From Nitrososphaerota archaeon (GTDB lineage Archaea > Thermoproteota > Nitrososphaeria > Nitrososphaerales > Nitrosopumilaceae), in the NCBI GenBank assembly GCA_016126025.1, contig JAEFDA010000082.1, positions 1-22,876 of the forward strand: a stretch of 22,876 nucleotides of DNA. The letters run 5' to 3'. Every line of letters begins with the position of its first letter. Within the stretch, counting starts at the first letter, position 1. Of the stretch, positions 15,423-22,673 are shown piece after piece. Below the pieces are notes generated by a model. The model worked only from the letters and a program-made list of their open reading frames with translations, had not been told where the DNA came from and made no database searches. The translations under genes and the position numbers were made by a program.

Positions 15423-15533
15423 ATGGTAGAGGCAGACCGAGACGAGGAGCTTGAGTACGTTGGCATACGTCCGGAGGATGTCACCGACGACCGATCCTAT
15501 AGAGTGTACAAGGCGTGGAAGAGTAGACGCTGA
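15423..15533 (+). CDS. small charged protein, 36 aa, unrecognised
   Basis: The ORF starts at ATG 15423 and ends at TGA 15531-15533. The product begins MVEADRDEELEYVGIRPEDV and ends YKAWKSRR: an acidic N-terminal two-thirds and a basic tail, with no hydrophobic segment or Cys. Support comes from the strong TATA box exactly 26 nt upstream, which predicts a leaderless mRNA, and from a protein-like composition. It is convergent with the SDH-type protease gene, with 12 bp between the stops. Such a short charged protein could be a DNA- or protein-binding regulator or an adaptor, but nothing in it names a function. Confidence 0.5.
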   Translation: MVEADRDEELEYVGIRPEDVTDDRSYRVYKAWKSRR

Positions 15534-15545
15534 TACACTCCTCTC

Positions 15546-16406
15546 CTATTTTGCATTTGGGACAACATATCTTATATAATGACGGCTGTCCGCTTTGTCT
15601 ATATATTTGGATAACCAGTCTCGCATCATGCCCCATTCCCTCAAGTTGACGTTAGCGCTTGCCACCTTGATGCCGATATATTTGGCCAAGTCAGCCTGTA
15701 TGACAAAGTCGTGTGATGGGAGGCGAAATAGCATCCATTCACAGAGGCTGTCTCGCTCACTATCCTCGTATCCGGCCATTCTCAGGACTCGGTTGAGGTA
15801 GGCCTCTCCAGCATCCAGCGCTCTGGCGTGTTCCTCCATAAGTACACCATCCAGCGACTCCAACAACTGTCTTTCTACAAGCGATATGTCCTGCATAGAC
15901 TTGCCGGCCAGTCGACGTTCAAGATCAAATTGGGCGGCTAGCATTGAATTCGCCGAGACATACGAACCGCCGTAGGGAACTTGCGGATCTAGTGGTCCAA
16001 GCTGGCTCATCGGCCCCATCCGTATCGTGTCTCCCACTAGTGCCATGAGCGTGCCACCACTGGCCGCTATGTGCGGTACAAACACCGTGATGTCGCCAAA
16101 CGTTCTCCGGATGGCCATTGCGATAGTGAACGACGAAGCCAGACTGCCGCCCACCGTATTGACCAGCAGGTACAGTCTACGTTTTGTTCTGGGCCTGCGG
16201 TACCGACCTGCGATATGGCCCAAGACCTCCTCGACGCCAAACTCATCCACCATTGATATTTGTGCATACTTAGGACTCGGTGACAGATACGAGCCTACGA
16301 ATGCAAGTAATGCAGCGTCGTGTTCGTTGGCTAGCTTCTGCAGTTCGGCATCACTCTCCTCTTGTACATTCACTAGCCTCCTCATCCCATTTGCTTTCTC
16401 ATCCAA
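15546..16406 (-). CDS. SDH-type (ClpP/crotonase-fold) serine protease
   Basis: A 286-aa protein of the serine dehydrogenase proteinase (SDH, Pfam PF01972) branch of the ClpP/SppA superfamily. Visible blocks are RLYLLVNTVGGSLASSF (oxyanion GGS at ~86-88), VFVPHIAASGGTLMALVGD with the presumed nucleophile Ser116, and MGPMSQLGPLDPQVPYGG. Many archaeal relatives have an N-terminal membrane anchor. None is seen here, so it is probably cytosolic. The start is taken as TTG 16406 because the TATA box lies ~27 nt upstream; ATG 16385 is the alternative. GC content (about half; 45% in 15601-15660) is clearly below the ~65% of flanking genes, suggesting transfer or a different history. Substrate and ATPase partner are unknown. 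Confidence 0.87.
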   Translation of the reverse strand: MDEKANGMRRLVNVQEESDAELQKLANEHDAALLAFVGSYLSPSPKYAQISMVDEFGVEEVLGHIAGRYRRPRTKRRLYLLVNTVGGSLASSFTIAMAIRRTFGDITVFVPHIAASGGTLMALVGDTIRMGPMSQLGPLDPQVPYGGSYVSANSMLAAQFDLERRLAGKSMQDISLVERQLLESLDGVLMEEHARALDAGEAYLNRVLRMAGYEDSERDSLCEWMLFRLPSHDFVIQADLAKYIGIKVASANVNLREWGMMRDWLSKYIDKADSRHYIRYVVPNAK

Positions 16407-16428
16407 GCTGGTATAGTGTCAATTTGTT

Positions 16429-16438
16429 TTTATATATA
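16429..16438 (-). promoter_or_regulatory. TATA box for SDH-type protease gene
   Basis: The minus strand reads ATATATATAA in a T/A-rich block, centred ~27 nt before the TTG at 16406. The block is near-symmetric and could also serve a plus-strand transcript. Confidence 0.55.
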
Positions 16439-16565
16439 TTTAATGTAGTACGCTGCTCTACCAAAAAATCGATCGGCAGAGACTATTACGGCACGGGCAG
16501 CGGGCGGCGCGTGTAGGATTCTCACGGCCGTGTCGTGTATGTGGCCTAGCGGAGAGGTTGGGTCG

Positions 16566-16577
16566 TTTTTTGTTTTT
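16566..16577 (+). terminator. T6-G-T5 tract before purA
   Basis: TTTTTTGTTTTT occurs on the plus strand where no plus-strand gene ends. It would terminate a short transcript started from the AT-rich block at ~16430-16445, or simply flank the purA promoter. Confidence 0.35.
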
Positions 16578-16592
16578 GTACGTTAGGACACA

Positions 16593-16598
16593 TTATAT
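16593..16598 (+). promoter_or_regulatory. TATA box for purA-pyrF operon
   Basis: TTATAT is centred 27 nt before the purA GTG at 16623, consistent with a leaderless operon mRNA. Confidence 0.55.
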
Positions 16599-16622
16599 GG
16601 CGCCACCGCCCCGCACCAACAC

Positions 16623-17630
16623 GTGGGCGTAACGGTAGTGGTGGGCGGCTTCTACGGCGACGAGGGAAAGGGCAAGATGATATCGTACCTGGCAACCGCC
16701 GACGACCCAGATATAGTGGCGCGGGGCGGGGCCGGACCAAATGCCGGCCATACCATCCGCCGCGGGGACCGCACGTACAAGATCCGCATGCTGCCCAGCG
16801 GCTTTCTGAACCCCCGCTCCCAGGTGCTGGTGGGCCCCGGCGTCGTGGTTAACCCGGCCATACTCCTGCGGGAGATCGAGGAGTTCGGGGCGGGGGGACG
16901 CGCCTTCGTGGACCATAACTGCGGCGTCATAGAGCAGTCCCATATGGACGCGGACTCGGGCTCCCATCTGGGGAAGAAGATCGGCAGCACCGGCTCTGGG
17001 ACGGGCCCGGCCAACGCGGCCCGGGCCATGCGGACCCTGCGGCTGGCCCGGGACGTGGAGTCGCTGTCCGGCGTAATTGTAGACGTCCCCGGACGCATCC
17101 ACCAGACCATGAGGTCGGGGGGGAATGTCCTGATAGAGGGCACCCAGGGCACGTTCCTCTCGCTGTGGCACGGGACATACCCGTACGTGACCTCAAAGGA
17201 CGTGACGGCCTCGGCCATATGCGCCGACGTGGGCGTGGGGCCCACCGCGGTGGACTCGGTGGTGCTGGTGCTAAAGTCGTTCGTGACCCGGGTGGGCACC
17301 GGGCCCCTGGCCGGGGAGCTGCCCGACGACGAGACGGCGCGCCGCGGGTGGTCTGAGCGGGGCACCGTGACGGGGCGCCCCCGGCGGGCAGCGCCGATGG
17401 ATTATGGTTTGGTCCGGCGGGCCGTGATGCTGAACGGGGCCACCCAAATAGCCCTCACCAAGCTGGACGTGGTCTTCCCGGAGTGCTCCGGCGCCACCTC
17501 GTACGGGGACCTGCCCGGGGCGGCAGTATCCTTCGTGGAGGAACTGGAGCGGAACGCCGGGATTCCAGTCTCCCTGATAGGGACCGGACCCGAGGAGTCG
17601 GCAGTCGTAGACAGGAGGGGCGGCGCGTGA
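16623..17630 (+). CDS. purA: adenylosuccinate synthetase (archaeal short form)
   Basis: A 335-aa enzyme that joins IMP and aspartate using GTP, the first committed step to AMP. The N-terminal P-loop GDEGKGK (12-18) is followed by the GPNAGHT loop (38-44) that holds the catalytic His and the GTP/IMP ligands. A GTQGTFLSLWHGTYPYVTS block and the TGRPRR arginines near the C-terminal third complete the signature. Bacterial and eukaryotic enzymes have ~430 residues; 335-345 is normal for archaea. The start is GTG, set by the TATA box 27 nt upstream. The stop TGA overlaps the GTG start of pyrF (GTGA), so the two are translationally coupled. Confidence 0.96.
   Translation: MGVTVVVGGFYGDEGKGKMISYLATADDPDIVARGGAGPNAGHTIRRGDRTYKIRMLPSGFLNPRSQVLVGPGVVVNPAILLREIEEFGAGGRAFVDHNCGVIEQSHMDADSGSHLGKKIGSTGSGTGPANAARAMRTLRLARDVESLSGVIVDVPGRIHQTMRSGGNVLIEGTQGTFLSLWHGTYPYVTSKDVTASAICADVGVGPTAVDSVVLVLKSFVTRVGTGPLAGELPDDETARRGWSERGTVTGRPRRAAPMDYGLVRRAVMLNGATQIALTKLDVVFPECSGATSYGDLPGAAVSFVEELERNAGIPVSLIGTGPEESAVVDRRGGA
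17613..17619 (+). promoter_or_regulatory. Shine-Dalgarno for pyrF
   Basis: AGGAGGG lies 7-8 nt before GTG 17627, inside the end of purA. It supports 17627 over upstream in-frame codons as the pyrF start, and contrasts with the leaderless first gene of the operon. Confidence 0.6.
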
Positions 17631-18343
17631 CGGCCGCATTCCGGGAGAGGCTGGCCGGGGCGGCCCGCCGGGGCGGCCCCATCATACTGGCCGCCGACCT
17701 GCCGCCGGATGCCGACATCGGGCGTGATACAGTCTCCATGCTGGATACGCTGCAGGACAACATCTGCGCCGTAAAGATGAACCTCCAGGCGCTGCTGCCC
17801 CTGGGGGTGGGGGAGATACGCCGCATCACGCACCACGCAGCGGGTTTGGGCCTGCAGTGCATAGCGGACATCAAGCTGAACGACATAGGAAACACCAACG
17901 CGGCCGTCTCCAGGGTATTGTGGGGGGCGGGCTTTGACGCCCTCATAGCCAACCCCATAATGGGCCCCTCGGCCCTCTCGAAGCTGGCCGGCTCGGCGCA
18001 CCAGGAGGAGCGGGGAATAATATCACTGTGCCACATGAGCTCGCACGAGGGGGCCGTGTCATACGAGATGCAGGTGGGCGGCAGGGCCCTGTACACCAAG
18101 TTCCTGGACTGGGGGCTGGCCGCCGGAGTCGACGGCATAGTGGTGGGGGCCACCTTCCCGCACATAATATCGGCGTGCCGGCGGGAGGCCGGCGGCTCCG
18201 TTGATATAGTCTCGCCGGGGGTCGGGGCGCAGGGGGGCAGCGCCCGGGAGGCGTTCGAGCGTGGCTCCGACTACGTCATAGTGGGGAGGAGCCTCCTGGA
18301 GTCGGACGACCCGGCCCGGACGGCCAGGTCACTGCTTCCTTGA
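17627..18343 (+). CDS. pyrF: orotidine 5'-phosphate decarboxylase
   Basis: A 238-aa TIM-barrel enzyme that makes UMP from OMP, the last step of de novo pyrimidine synthesis. The catalytic array is present: Asp24 in ILAADLP, Lys50 in CAVKMN, and the DIKLNDIGNT block at 81-90 with Asp81, Lys83 and Asp86. The phosphate loop is SPGVGAQGG near 200, followed by YVIVGRSLL. The frame is open back to 17483, but the Shine-Dalgarno sequence and the GTGA overlap with purA set the start at 17627. The last 15 bp overlap the end of the convergent NUDIX gene. Confidence 0.95.
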   Translation: MTAAFRERLAGAARRGGPIILAADLPPDADIGRDTVSMLDTLQDNICAVKMNLQALLPLGVGEIRRITHHAAGLGLQCIADIKLNDIGNTNAAVSRVLWGAGFDALIANPIMGPSALSKLAGSAHQEERGIISLCHMSSHEGAVSYEMQVGGRALYTKFLDWGLAAGVDGIVVGATFPHIISACRREAGGSVDIVSPGVGAQGGSAREAFERGSDYVIVGRSLLESDDPARTARSLLP

Positions 18344-18745
18344 CTCCAGAAAGCGGCGGGCGCAGCCCAGCACCCTTCGGGCGTTCCTGAAGGTGACCTG
18401 CCCGATAGACTGCTCGTAGTTGCACCACTTGTAGTCCTGATGTTCCTCGGAGAGGCGGACGCGGTCGGTGTCGGTGGACGCCAGGAAGAAGACCACCTGC
18501 TTGACGCGGTTCTTGCCGGCGAACCTGTAGGTGTACCTTATGCGCCGCCGGAACCCCTCCACAAAGTCCGCGTCGGTTATGCCGGTCTCCTCGTACAGCT
18601 CCCGGATGGCCGCCTGGATCTCCGTCTCGCCGGGCTCCAGATGGCCCTTGACAAAGTCCCAGTGGCCGGAGGGGTAGTGCAGCAGCAGGAACATGTTCCC
18701 GGCCCCGGTCTTCCGGTAGAGCACCACTCCCGCTGACGATTCCAC
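18329..18745 (-). CDS. NUDIX hydrolase (Ap4A hydrolase-like)
   Basis: A 138-aa protein with a perfect NUDIX box at residues 34-56: Gly34, Glu40, then RELYEETGI with the metal-binding Glu pair 52-53. It begins MESSAGVVLY and has HYPSGHWDFVKGHLEPGE, a pattern typical of the diadenosine-tetraphosphate (asymmetric Ap4A) pyrophosphohydrolase subgroup with the substrate-binding WDFVKGH strand. Its likely job is to hydrolyse Np4N or a modified nucleotide; exact specificity cannot be read from sequence. The start is GTG 18745, with a TATA box ~27 nt upstream. It converges with pyrF and overlaps it by 15 bp. Confidence 0.92.
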   Translation of the reverse strand: MESSAGVVLYRKTGAGNMFLLLHYPSGHWDFVKGHLEPGETEIQAAIRELYEETGITDADFVEGFRRRIRYTYRFAGKNRVKQVVFFLASTDTDRVRLSEEHQDYKWCNYEQSIGQVTFRNARRVLGCARRFLESRKQ

Positions 18746-18767
18746 GGGGTCTGGTGCCCCCGGCCAT

Positions 18768-18775
18768 GTTAATTT
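18768..18775 (-). promoter_or_regulatory. TATA box for NUDIX gene
   Basis: AAATTAAC on the minus strand is centred ~27 nt before GTG 18745. Confidence 0.5.
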
Positions 18776-18799
18776 GTTGACATGCCGAGCCGCCCCGGC

Positions 18800-19591
18800 C
18801 TACCTTCCCATGCGCCGCCTACGTCTCTGGTAGATGCGTACGGCCCGGAGGAGGTCTATCTTGCGGAACTCCGGCCACATTATATCCATGAAGACCAGCT
18901 CGCTGTATGCGCTCTGCCACAGCAGAAAGCCGCTGAGCCTCTTCTCGCCGGAGGTCCGCAGCACCATGTCCGGGGACGGCTGCGGAAGGTACGAGGTGTA
19001 CAGGCTCTCCTCGATGTGTGCGGCCGTTATGCCGTCCACGTCCAGCCCGCCGTCGCGGATGCGGGAGCCGATCTTCTTGACCGCGTCGACCAGCTCGTTC
19101 TGGCCCCCGTACGCCATGGCCACGTTCAGGTAGCGGCGGTCATACTCCGAGGTGGCCTCGTCCAGCTTGGATATTATATCCTGGATGGGCCCGGGGAGCA
19201 GCTCGGTGCGGCCGATGGCGCGCACCCTCATGCGGTTGCGGTGTATCCGGGGGTCGTCGTACAGCTTGCGGAGGCGTGCCTCTATAAGCTCGTACAGGTA
19301 TTCCAACTCTGCATCGTTCCGGGCCAGGTTCTCGGCGGACAGCACGTACAGCGTTATGATGCGTATGCCCAACTCCTCGCACCAGTCCAGCAGGTTCTCG
19401 ACGGCGTCGGCCCCCCGGAAGTGTCCCGCCCTCTCGGCCATTATCTGTCTCTTGGCCCACCGCCGGTTTCCGTCCAGTATCACTGCTATGTGGCCGGGTA
19501 TGTCGCCGTGCCGCGTCTCGCGCTCTAGGCGCCGCGCGTATATGTTGTACAGTCCAGAGTACCGCAGTAGTGCGTCGCGAGCGCGGCCCAT
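18800..19591 (-). CDS. uppS: cis-prenyltransferase (undecaprenyl diphosphate synthase family)
   Basis: A 263-aa enzyme that extends allylic diphosphates with isopentenyl diphosphate in cis to make long polyprenyl (dolichol-type) carriers for protein glycosylation. All family blocks are present: HIAVILDGNRRWAKR with catalytic Asp40, RAGHFRGADAVENLL, ITLYVLSAENLAR, VAMAYGGQNELVDAV, and VLRTSGEKRLSGFLLWQSAY followed by SELVFMDIMWPEF. The frame continues 25 codons upstream to 19666, but ATG 19591 is chosen. The TATA box sits 25 nt before it, and the extra residues are Gly/Pro-rich with no family match. It lies 25 bp after the DUF373 gene on the same strand; readthrough from that gene is possible. 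Confidence 0.95.
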   Translation of the reverse strand: MGRARDALLRYSGLYNIYARRLERETRHGDIPGHIAVILDGNRRWAKRQIMAERAGHFRGADAVENLLDWCEELGIRIITLYVLSAENLARNDAELEYLYELIEARLRKLYDDPRIHRNRMRVRAIGRTELLPGPIQDIISKLDEATSEYDRRYLNVAMAYGGQNELVDAVKKIGSRIRDGGLDVDGITAAHIEESLYTSYLPQPSPDMVLRTSGEKRLSGFLLWQSAYSELVFMDIMWPEFRKIDLLRAVRIYQRRRRRMGR

Positions 19592-19610
19592 TGCAGGCGC
19601 TGGCTCCGGG

Positions 19611-19618
19611 TTATATTT
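19611..19618 (-). promoter_or_regulatory. TATA box for uppS overlapping the DUF373 stop codon
   Basis: The minus strand reads TAAATATAA. The TAA stop of the upstream gene (19617-19619) is the first part of the TATA element, which is centred ~24 nt before ATG 19591. Confidence 0.5.
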
Positions 19619-20741
19619 AGTCCCCGTGGGAGGCCCTGTCCCGCCTGCTCCTCCAGAAGAGGACACCGGCGGCCACCAGGGTGGCGGCCAGGCCGCCCAG
19701 CAGGGGTATTATGAGCGAGAAGGAGCTCTCGTCATGCAGCACTATGTTTGTGAACTGGTATACGGTGGGGTACAGCGAGCCCAATACCACCAGCCGCAGT
19801 ATGTCGCCGGTGTGGACTCGGGTCCTGCCTACGAGGCTGGCCAGCGGCGTGCCTGCCAGGACGGCCCCCATCCCCACCCAAAGTATGGGCAGGGCGCCTG
19901 CCACGAACTGGCCCAGTACCGTCTTGTCGGTTATGGCCACCGCAATGTCCATCCCAAAGACGGCGGGATCCAGCGACGTCAGGCCGGCGGGAACCGACGA
20001 GAGCATCAGCACGGCGCCGCCCAGCAGCATGAAGAGCCGGATGAAGCCCGACGGAGTGGGGCGGGTCCAGCCGGAGAGGACCTTGTCCACGTCGAACGCC
20101 CGTACCAGCAGGGCGCCACCAAAGACGCTGACCAGCACGGCGAATATCTCGGCGGTATACCCAAAGACGCTGCCTATCCCGCCTACCAGAAGCAGCACTC
20201 CGGGCAGCCCCAGAAAGAACTTTGAGTATTTCGGGTCGTAGGCTATCATCTTGAGGTACCTGCCCAGGACAGCGTACGAGTATTCCACGGTGCGGCTGGT
20301 CTTCATGACCACCCTCTTTACGGAGACGATGGGCACCACACCCTGTATGACCGGTATGACAGACTCGTCGTCCTCACCGTCGGAGACTATGACGGCCCCG
20401 GTGGCCGGGAACCTCTCCAAGGCGAGGCGTATCTCGCCGGCTATCTTCTCGTCGGCGTGCATTCCCCGATCCGCCGAGCCGGCCACCGTGATCACCTCGG
20501 CGGTATACCCCTTACTTATGATGTCCTCGTAGGTCTTTACCGCGGCGAATATGGAGTTGGAGTCGGCATCCTCGGGGTCCTCCAGCGCCAACCGCTGCGC
20601 CGCCTCTATACAGGCGTCCCGTCCAAAGGCAGGGGTGGCTATGTTGGCCTTGTCGCCCACGTCGTTGTCTCGGTCCACGCATATGACCAAGAGCTTCTGG
20701 TCGGCCTTCTGCGTCTGGGGATACTTGGAGGTCTGCTCCAA
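19617..20741 (-). CDS. DUF373 family membrane protein
   Basis: A 374-aa archaeal protein of unknown function. The N-terminal ~200 residues are the soluble DUF373 domain: KLLVICVDRDNDVGDKANI, TPAFGRDACIEAAQRLALEDPEDADSN split over ~30-57, and VIVSDGEDDESVIP. The C-terminal half has about six hydrophobic helices (for example LPGVLLLVGGIGSVFGY, LFMLLGGAVLMLSSVP, LIIPLLGGLAATLVAAGVLF) and ends in a basic tail. The open frame runs to 21995, but that part is antisense to pyrG. I place the start at TTG 20741 (MEQTSKYPQ), just ahead of the conserved domain and ~28 nt after the TATA-like CTTTAAC. It is widely conserved in archaea and its role is unknown. Confidence 0.88.
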   Translation of the reverse strand: MEQTSKYPQTQKADQKLLVICVDRDNDVGDKANIATPAFGRDACIEAAQRLALEDPEDADSNSIFAAVKTYEDIISKGYTAEVITVAGSADRGMHADEKIAGEIRLALERFPATGAVIVSDGEDDESVIPVIQGVVPIVSVKRVVMKTSRTVEYSYAVLGRYLKMIAYDPKYSKFFLGLPGVLLLVGGIGSVFGYTAEIFAVLVSVFGGALLVRAFDVDKVLSGWTRPTPSGFIRLFMLLGGAVLMLSSVPAGLTSLDPAVFGMDIAVAITDKTVLGQFVAGALPILWVGMGAVLAGTPLASLVGRTRVHTGDILRLVVLGSLYPTVYQFTNIVLHDESSFSLIIPLLGGLAATLVAAGVLFWRSRRDRASHGD

Positions 20742-20765
20742 CTCGTATGATAGCGGGTGTGCGCT

Positions 20766-20772
20766 GTTAAAG
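20766..20772 (-). promoter_or_regulatory. TATA box for DUF373 gene
   Basis: CTTTAAC on the minus strand, ~28 nt before the TTG at 20741. No ATG is available in frame before the conserved domain, so this supports the TTG start. Confidence 0.35.
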
Positions 20773-20828
20773 TTTGTGGATCTCGCCTTCCGCAACGCAT
20801 TTGAGTACCCACTGCGCCCTGCGGCGCT

Positions 20829-21011
20829 ATGTACGACCGCCGCCTGACGATGCTGGGCTTGGCACTGCTGGGGGTCACGCTCCTGCTGTACTATATGGAG
20901 GATGGGGACGGCTTCCGCTACTCGTACGTCACGGGGGTGGCCATGCTGGCGGTCTTTTTGGTGTCGTTTGTGCGGTTCAACGTGAAACATCTGGGATCCG
21001 GCAAGAAATAA
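20829..21011 (+). CDS. small two-TM membrane protein, unrecognised
   Basis: A 60-aa protein with two hydrophobic helices (LGLALLGVTLLLYY at ~9-22 and VTGVAMLAVFLVSFV at ~35-49) separated by an acidic loop (MEDGDGF), ending in a basic tail (VKHLGSGKK). The basic ends and acidic loop suggest both termini face the cytoplasm. It is divergent from DUF373 and lies 27 bp before pyrG on the same strand. Its TAA stop lies inside the TATA-like element of pyrG. The promoter is weak (ATTTGAGT near 20800-20807). No family is recognised; translation rather than conservation is the evidence. Confidence 0.6.
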   Translation: MYDRRLTMLGLALLGVTLLLYYMEDGDGFRYSYVTGVAMLAVFLVSFVRFNVKHLGSGKK

Positions 21012-21013
21012 TA
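21006..21013 (+). promoter_or_regulatory. TATA box for pyrG overlapping an upstream stop codon
   Basis: AAATAATA contains the TAA stop (21009-21011) of the small membrane protein and is centred ~29 nt before GTG 21039. Confidence 0.45.
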
Positions 21014-21038
21014 GCCGTAAGACGTTACCATACCTTGC

Positions 21039-22634
21039 GTGAAGTACATCTTTGTCACCGGGGGAGTGATGTCGGGCTTGGGCAAGGGCGTGGTGGCCTC
21101 CTCGACGGCCAAGCTCCTCCAGCTGGCCGGGCTGGATGTCTCCTGTATCAAGATAGATCCCTACCTGAACTACGACGCCGGGACCATGAATCCGGTGGCC
21201 CACGGCGAGGTCTTTGTCACCGAGGACGGCGGGGAGTGCGACATGGACATGGGAAACTACGAGCGGTTCCTGAACCGCAACATGCCCAAGAGCCACAACA
21301 TTACGACGGCGCAGGTCTTCTCGTCGGTCATAGAGGCAGAGCGGGACGGCAGGTACCTGGGGGCCTGCGTCCAGATAATACCGCACGTGACCGATGAGAT
21401 AAAGCGCCGCATAGCGGCCATAGGGGAGGAAGAGTCGCTGGACGTGCTGGTGGTGGAGTGCGGCGGGACGGTGGGCGACATCGAGTCGCTGCCGTTTCTG
21501 GAGGCGCTCCGGCAGATGGGCGTGGCCGGCCCGCCGGAGGACAGGGCGCTCTTCGTGCACGTCACGCTGGCGCCGTCGCTGGAGGTGGTGGGCGAGCAGA
21601 AGACCAAGCCCACGCAGCACAGCGTGCAGGAGCTGCGCCGCATAGGGATACAGCCAGACTACCTGGCGGTGAGGTGCACCACGCCGCTCTTGGACAAGAC
21701 CCGGGAGAAGCTGGCCATGTTCACGGGCGTGCGGGCCGGCGACGTGCTCTCGTGCCACGATGCGGAGTCCATATTCGAGGTGCCCCGAATGCTGTACAAG
21801 CAGGGAATAATGGACTCGATGTTCCGCAAGTTTGGGATGGTGGGCTTGGTGGACTCCTCGGAGAGGTGGGACGCCTGGAACGATATGGTGAGGCCGTTCG
21901 CGGCGCAGCACCCCCGCAAGACCCGCATAGCCATGGTGGGCAAGTACGTGGCCCTGACGGACAGCTACGTCAGCGTCAACCACGCGCTGCGGCACGCGGC
22001 CGCCGACCTGGGGGTGTCCATATCCATAGATTTGGTGGACTCAGAGACGGTCGGCGAGGACCCCGACATGTCCGGGTACGACGGCATACTGGTGCCGGGG
22101 GGGTTCGGCACCCGGGGGGCAGAGGGCATAGTGCGCGTGGCCGAGGCGGCCCGGGAACGCGACGTGCCATATCTGGGAATATGCTTCGGGTTCCAGCTGG
22201 CCGCCGTGGCGTTCGCCCGGGGGGTACTGGGCATGCCCGACGCGGACACCGCCGAGATATCGCCGGACTCGGCGCACCAGGTGGTGCACCTGCTGCCGGA
22301 TCAGGACGACCACGCCACCGGGGGATCCCTCCGGCTGGGGGCCCACGACATTGCGGTGCGGCCGGGCACGATGGCCGGCCGGCTGTACGGGGGAACGGTG
22401 AGCCGGCGGCACCGTCACCGATATGAGATAAACCGCTCCATGATACCGGAGCTGGAGTCGGGGGGGCTGGTGTTCTCGGCGGACAGCGACGGGGGACGGC
22501 GCATGGAGATACTGGAGGTGCCGCGGTGCCGGTTCTACATGGGCGTGCAGTTCCACCCCGAGTTCAGCAGCCGGCCCGGCTTTCCGGAGGCCTCGTACAG
22601 GGCCTTTGTGGGGGCGGCTGCCGGCGCCACTTGA
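21039..22634 (+). CDS. pyrG: CTP synthase
   Basis: A 531-aa two-domain enzyme converting UTP to CTP with ATP and glutamine. The N-terminal synthase domain starts KYIFVTGGVMSGLGKG with its P-loop, then IDPYLNYDAGTMNP, GEVFVTEDGGECDMDMGNYERF, the CGGTVGDIES loop and GEQKTKPTQHSV. The C-terminal class I glutamine amidotransferase domain has the oxyanion GGFGTRG, nucleophile Cys382 in LGICFGFQLA, and His506 and Glu508 in GVQFHPEF. All catalytic residues are intact and the length is normal. The start is GTG. With pyrF and purA nearby, the right part of the window covers several nucleotide synthesis steps, though they are not one operon. Confidence 0.97.
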   Translation: MKYIFVTGGVMSGLGKGVVASSTAKLLQLAGLDVSCIKIDPYLNYDAGTMNPVAHGEVFVTEDGGECDMDMGNYERFLNRNMPKSHNITTAQVFSSVIEAERDGRYLGACVQIIPHVTDEIKRRIAAIGEEESLDVLVVECGGTVGDIESLPFLEALRQMGVAGPPEDRALFVHVTLAPSLEVVGEQKTKPTQHSVQELRRIGIQPDYLAVRCTTPLLDKTREKLAMFTGVRAGDVLSCHDAESIFEVPRMLYKQGIMDSMFRKFGMVGLVDSSERWDAWNDMVRPFAAQHPRKTRIAMVGKYVALTDSYVSVNHALRHAAADLGVSISIDLVDSETVGEDPDMSGYDGILVPGGFGTRGAEGIVRVAEAARERDVPYLGICFGFQLAAVAFARGVLGMPDADTAEISPDSAHQVVHLLPDQDDHATGGSLRLGAHDIAVRPGTMAGRLYGGTVSRRHRHRYEINRSMIPELESGGLVFSADSDGGRRMEILEVPRCRFYMGVQFHPEFSSRPGFPEASYRAFVGAAAGAT

Positions 22635-22673
22635 TATTGCGCCTGCCGACATGACGCCTTGGTGCGGTCGGAT

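Noticed and set aside
20742..21995. Long minus-strand extension of the DUF373 frame (to 792 codons)
   Set aside because: It lies antisense to pyrG, its translation is His/Arg/Pro-rich and low in information, and the DUF373 domain begins just after TTG 20741.
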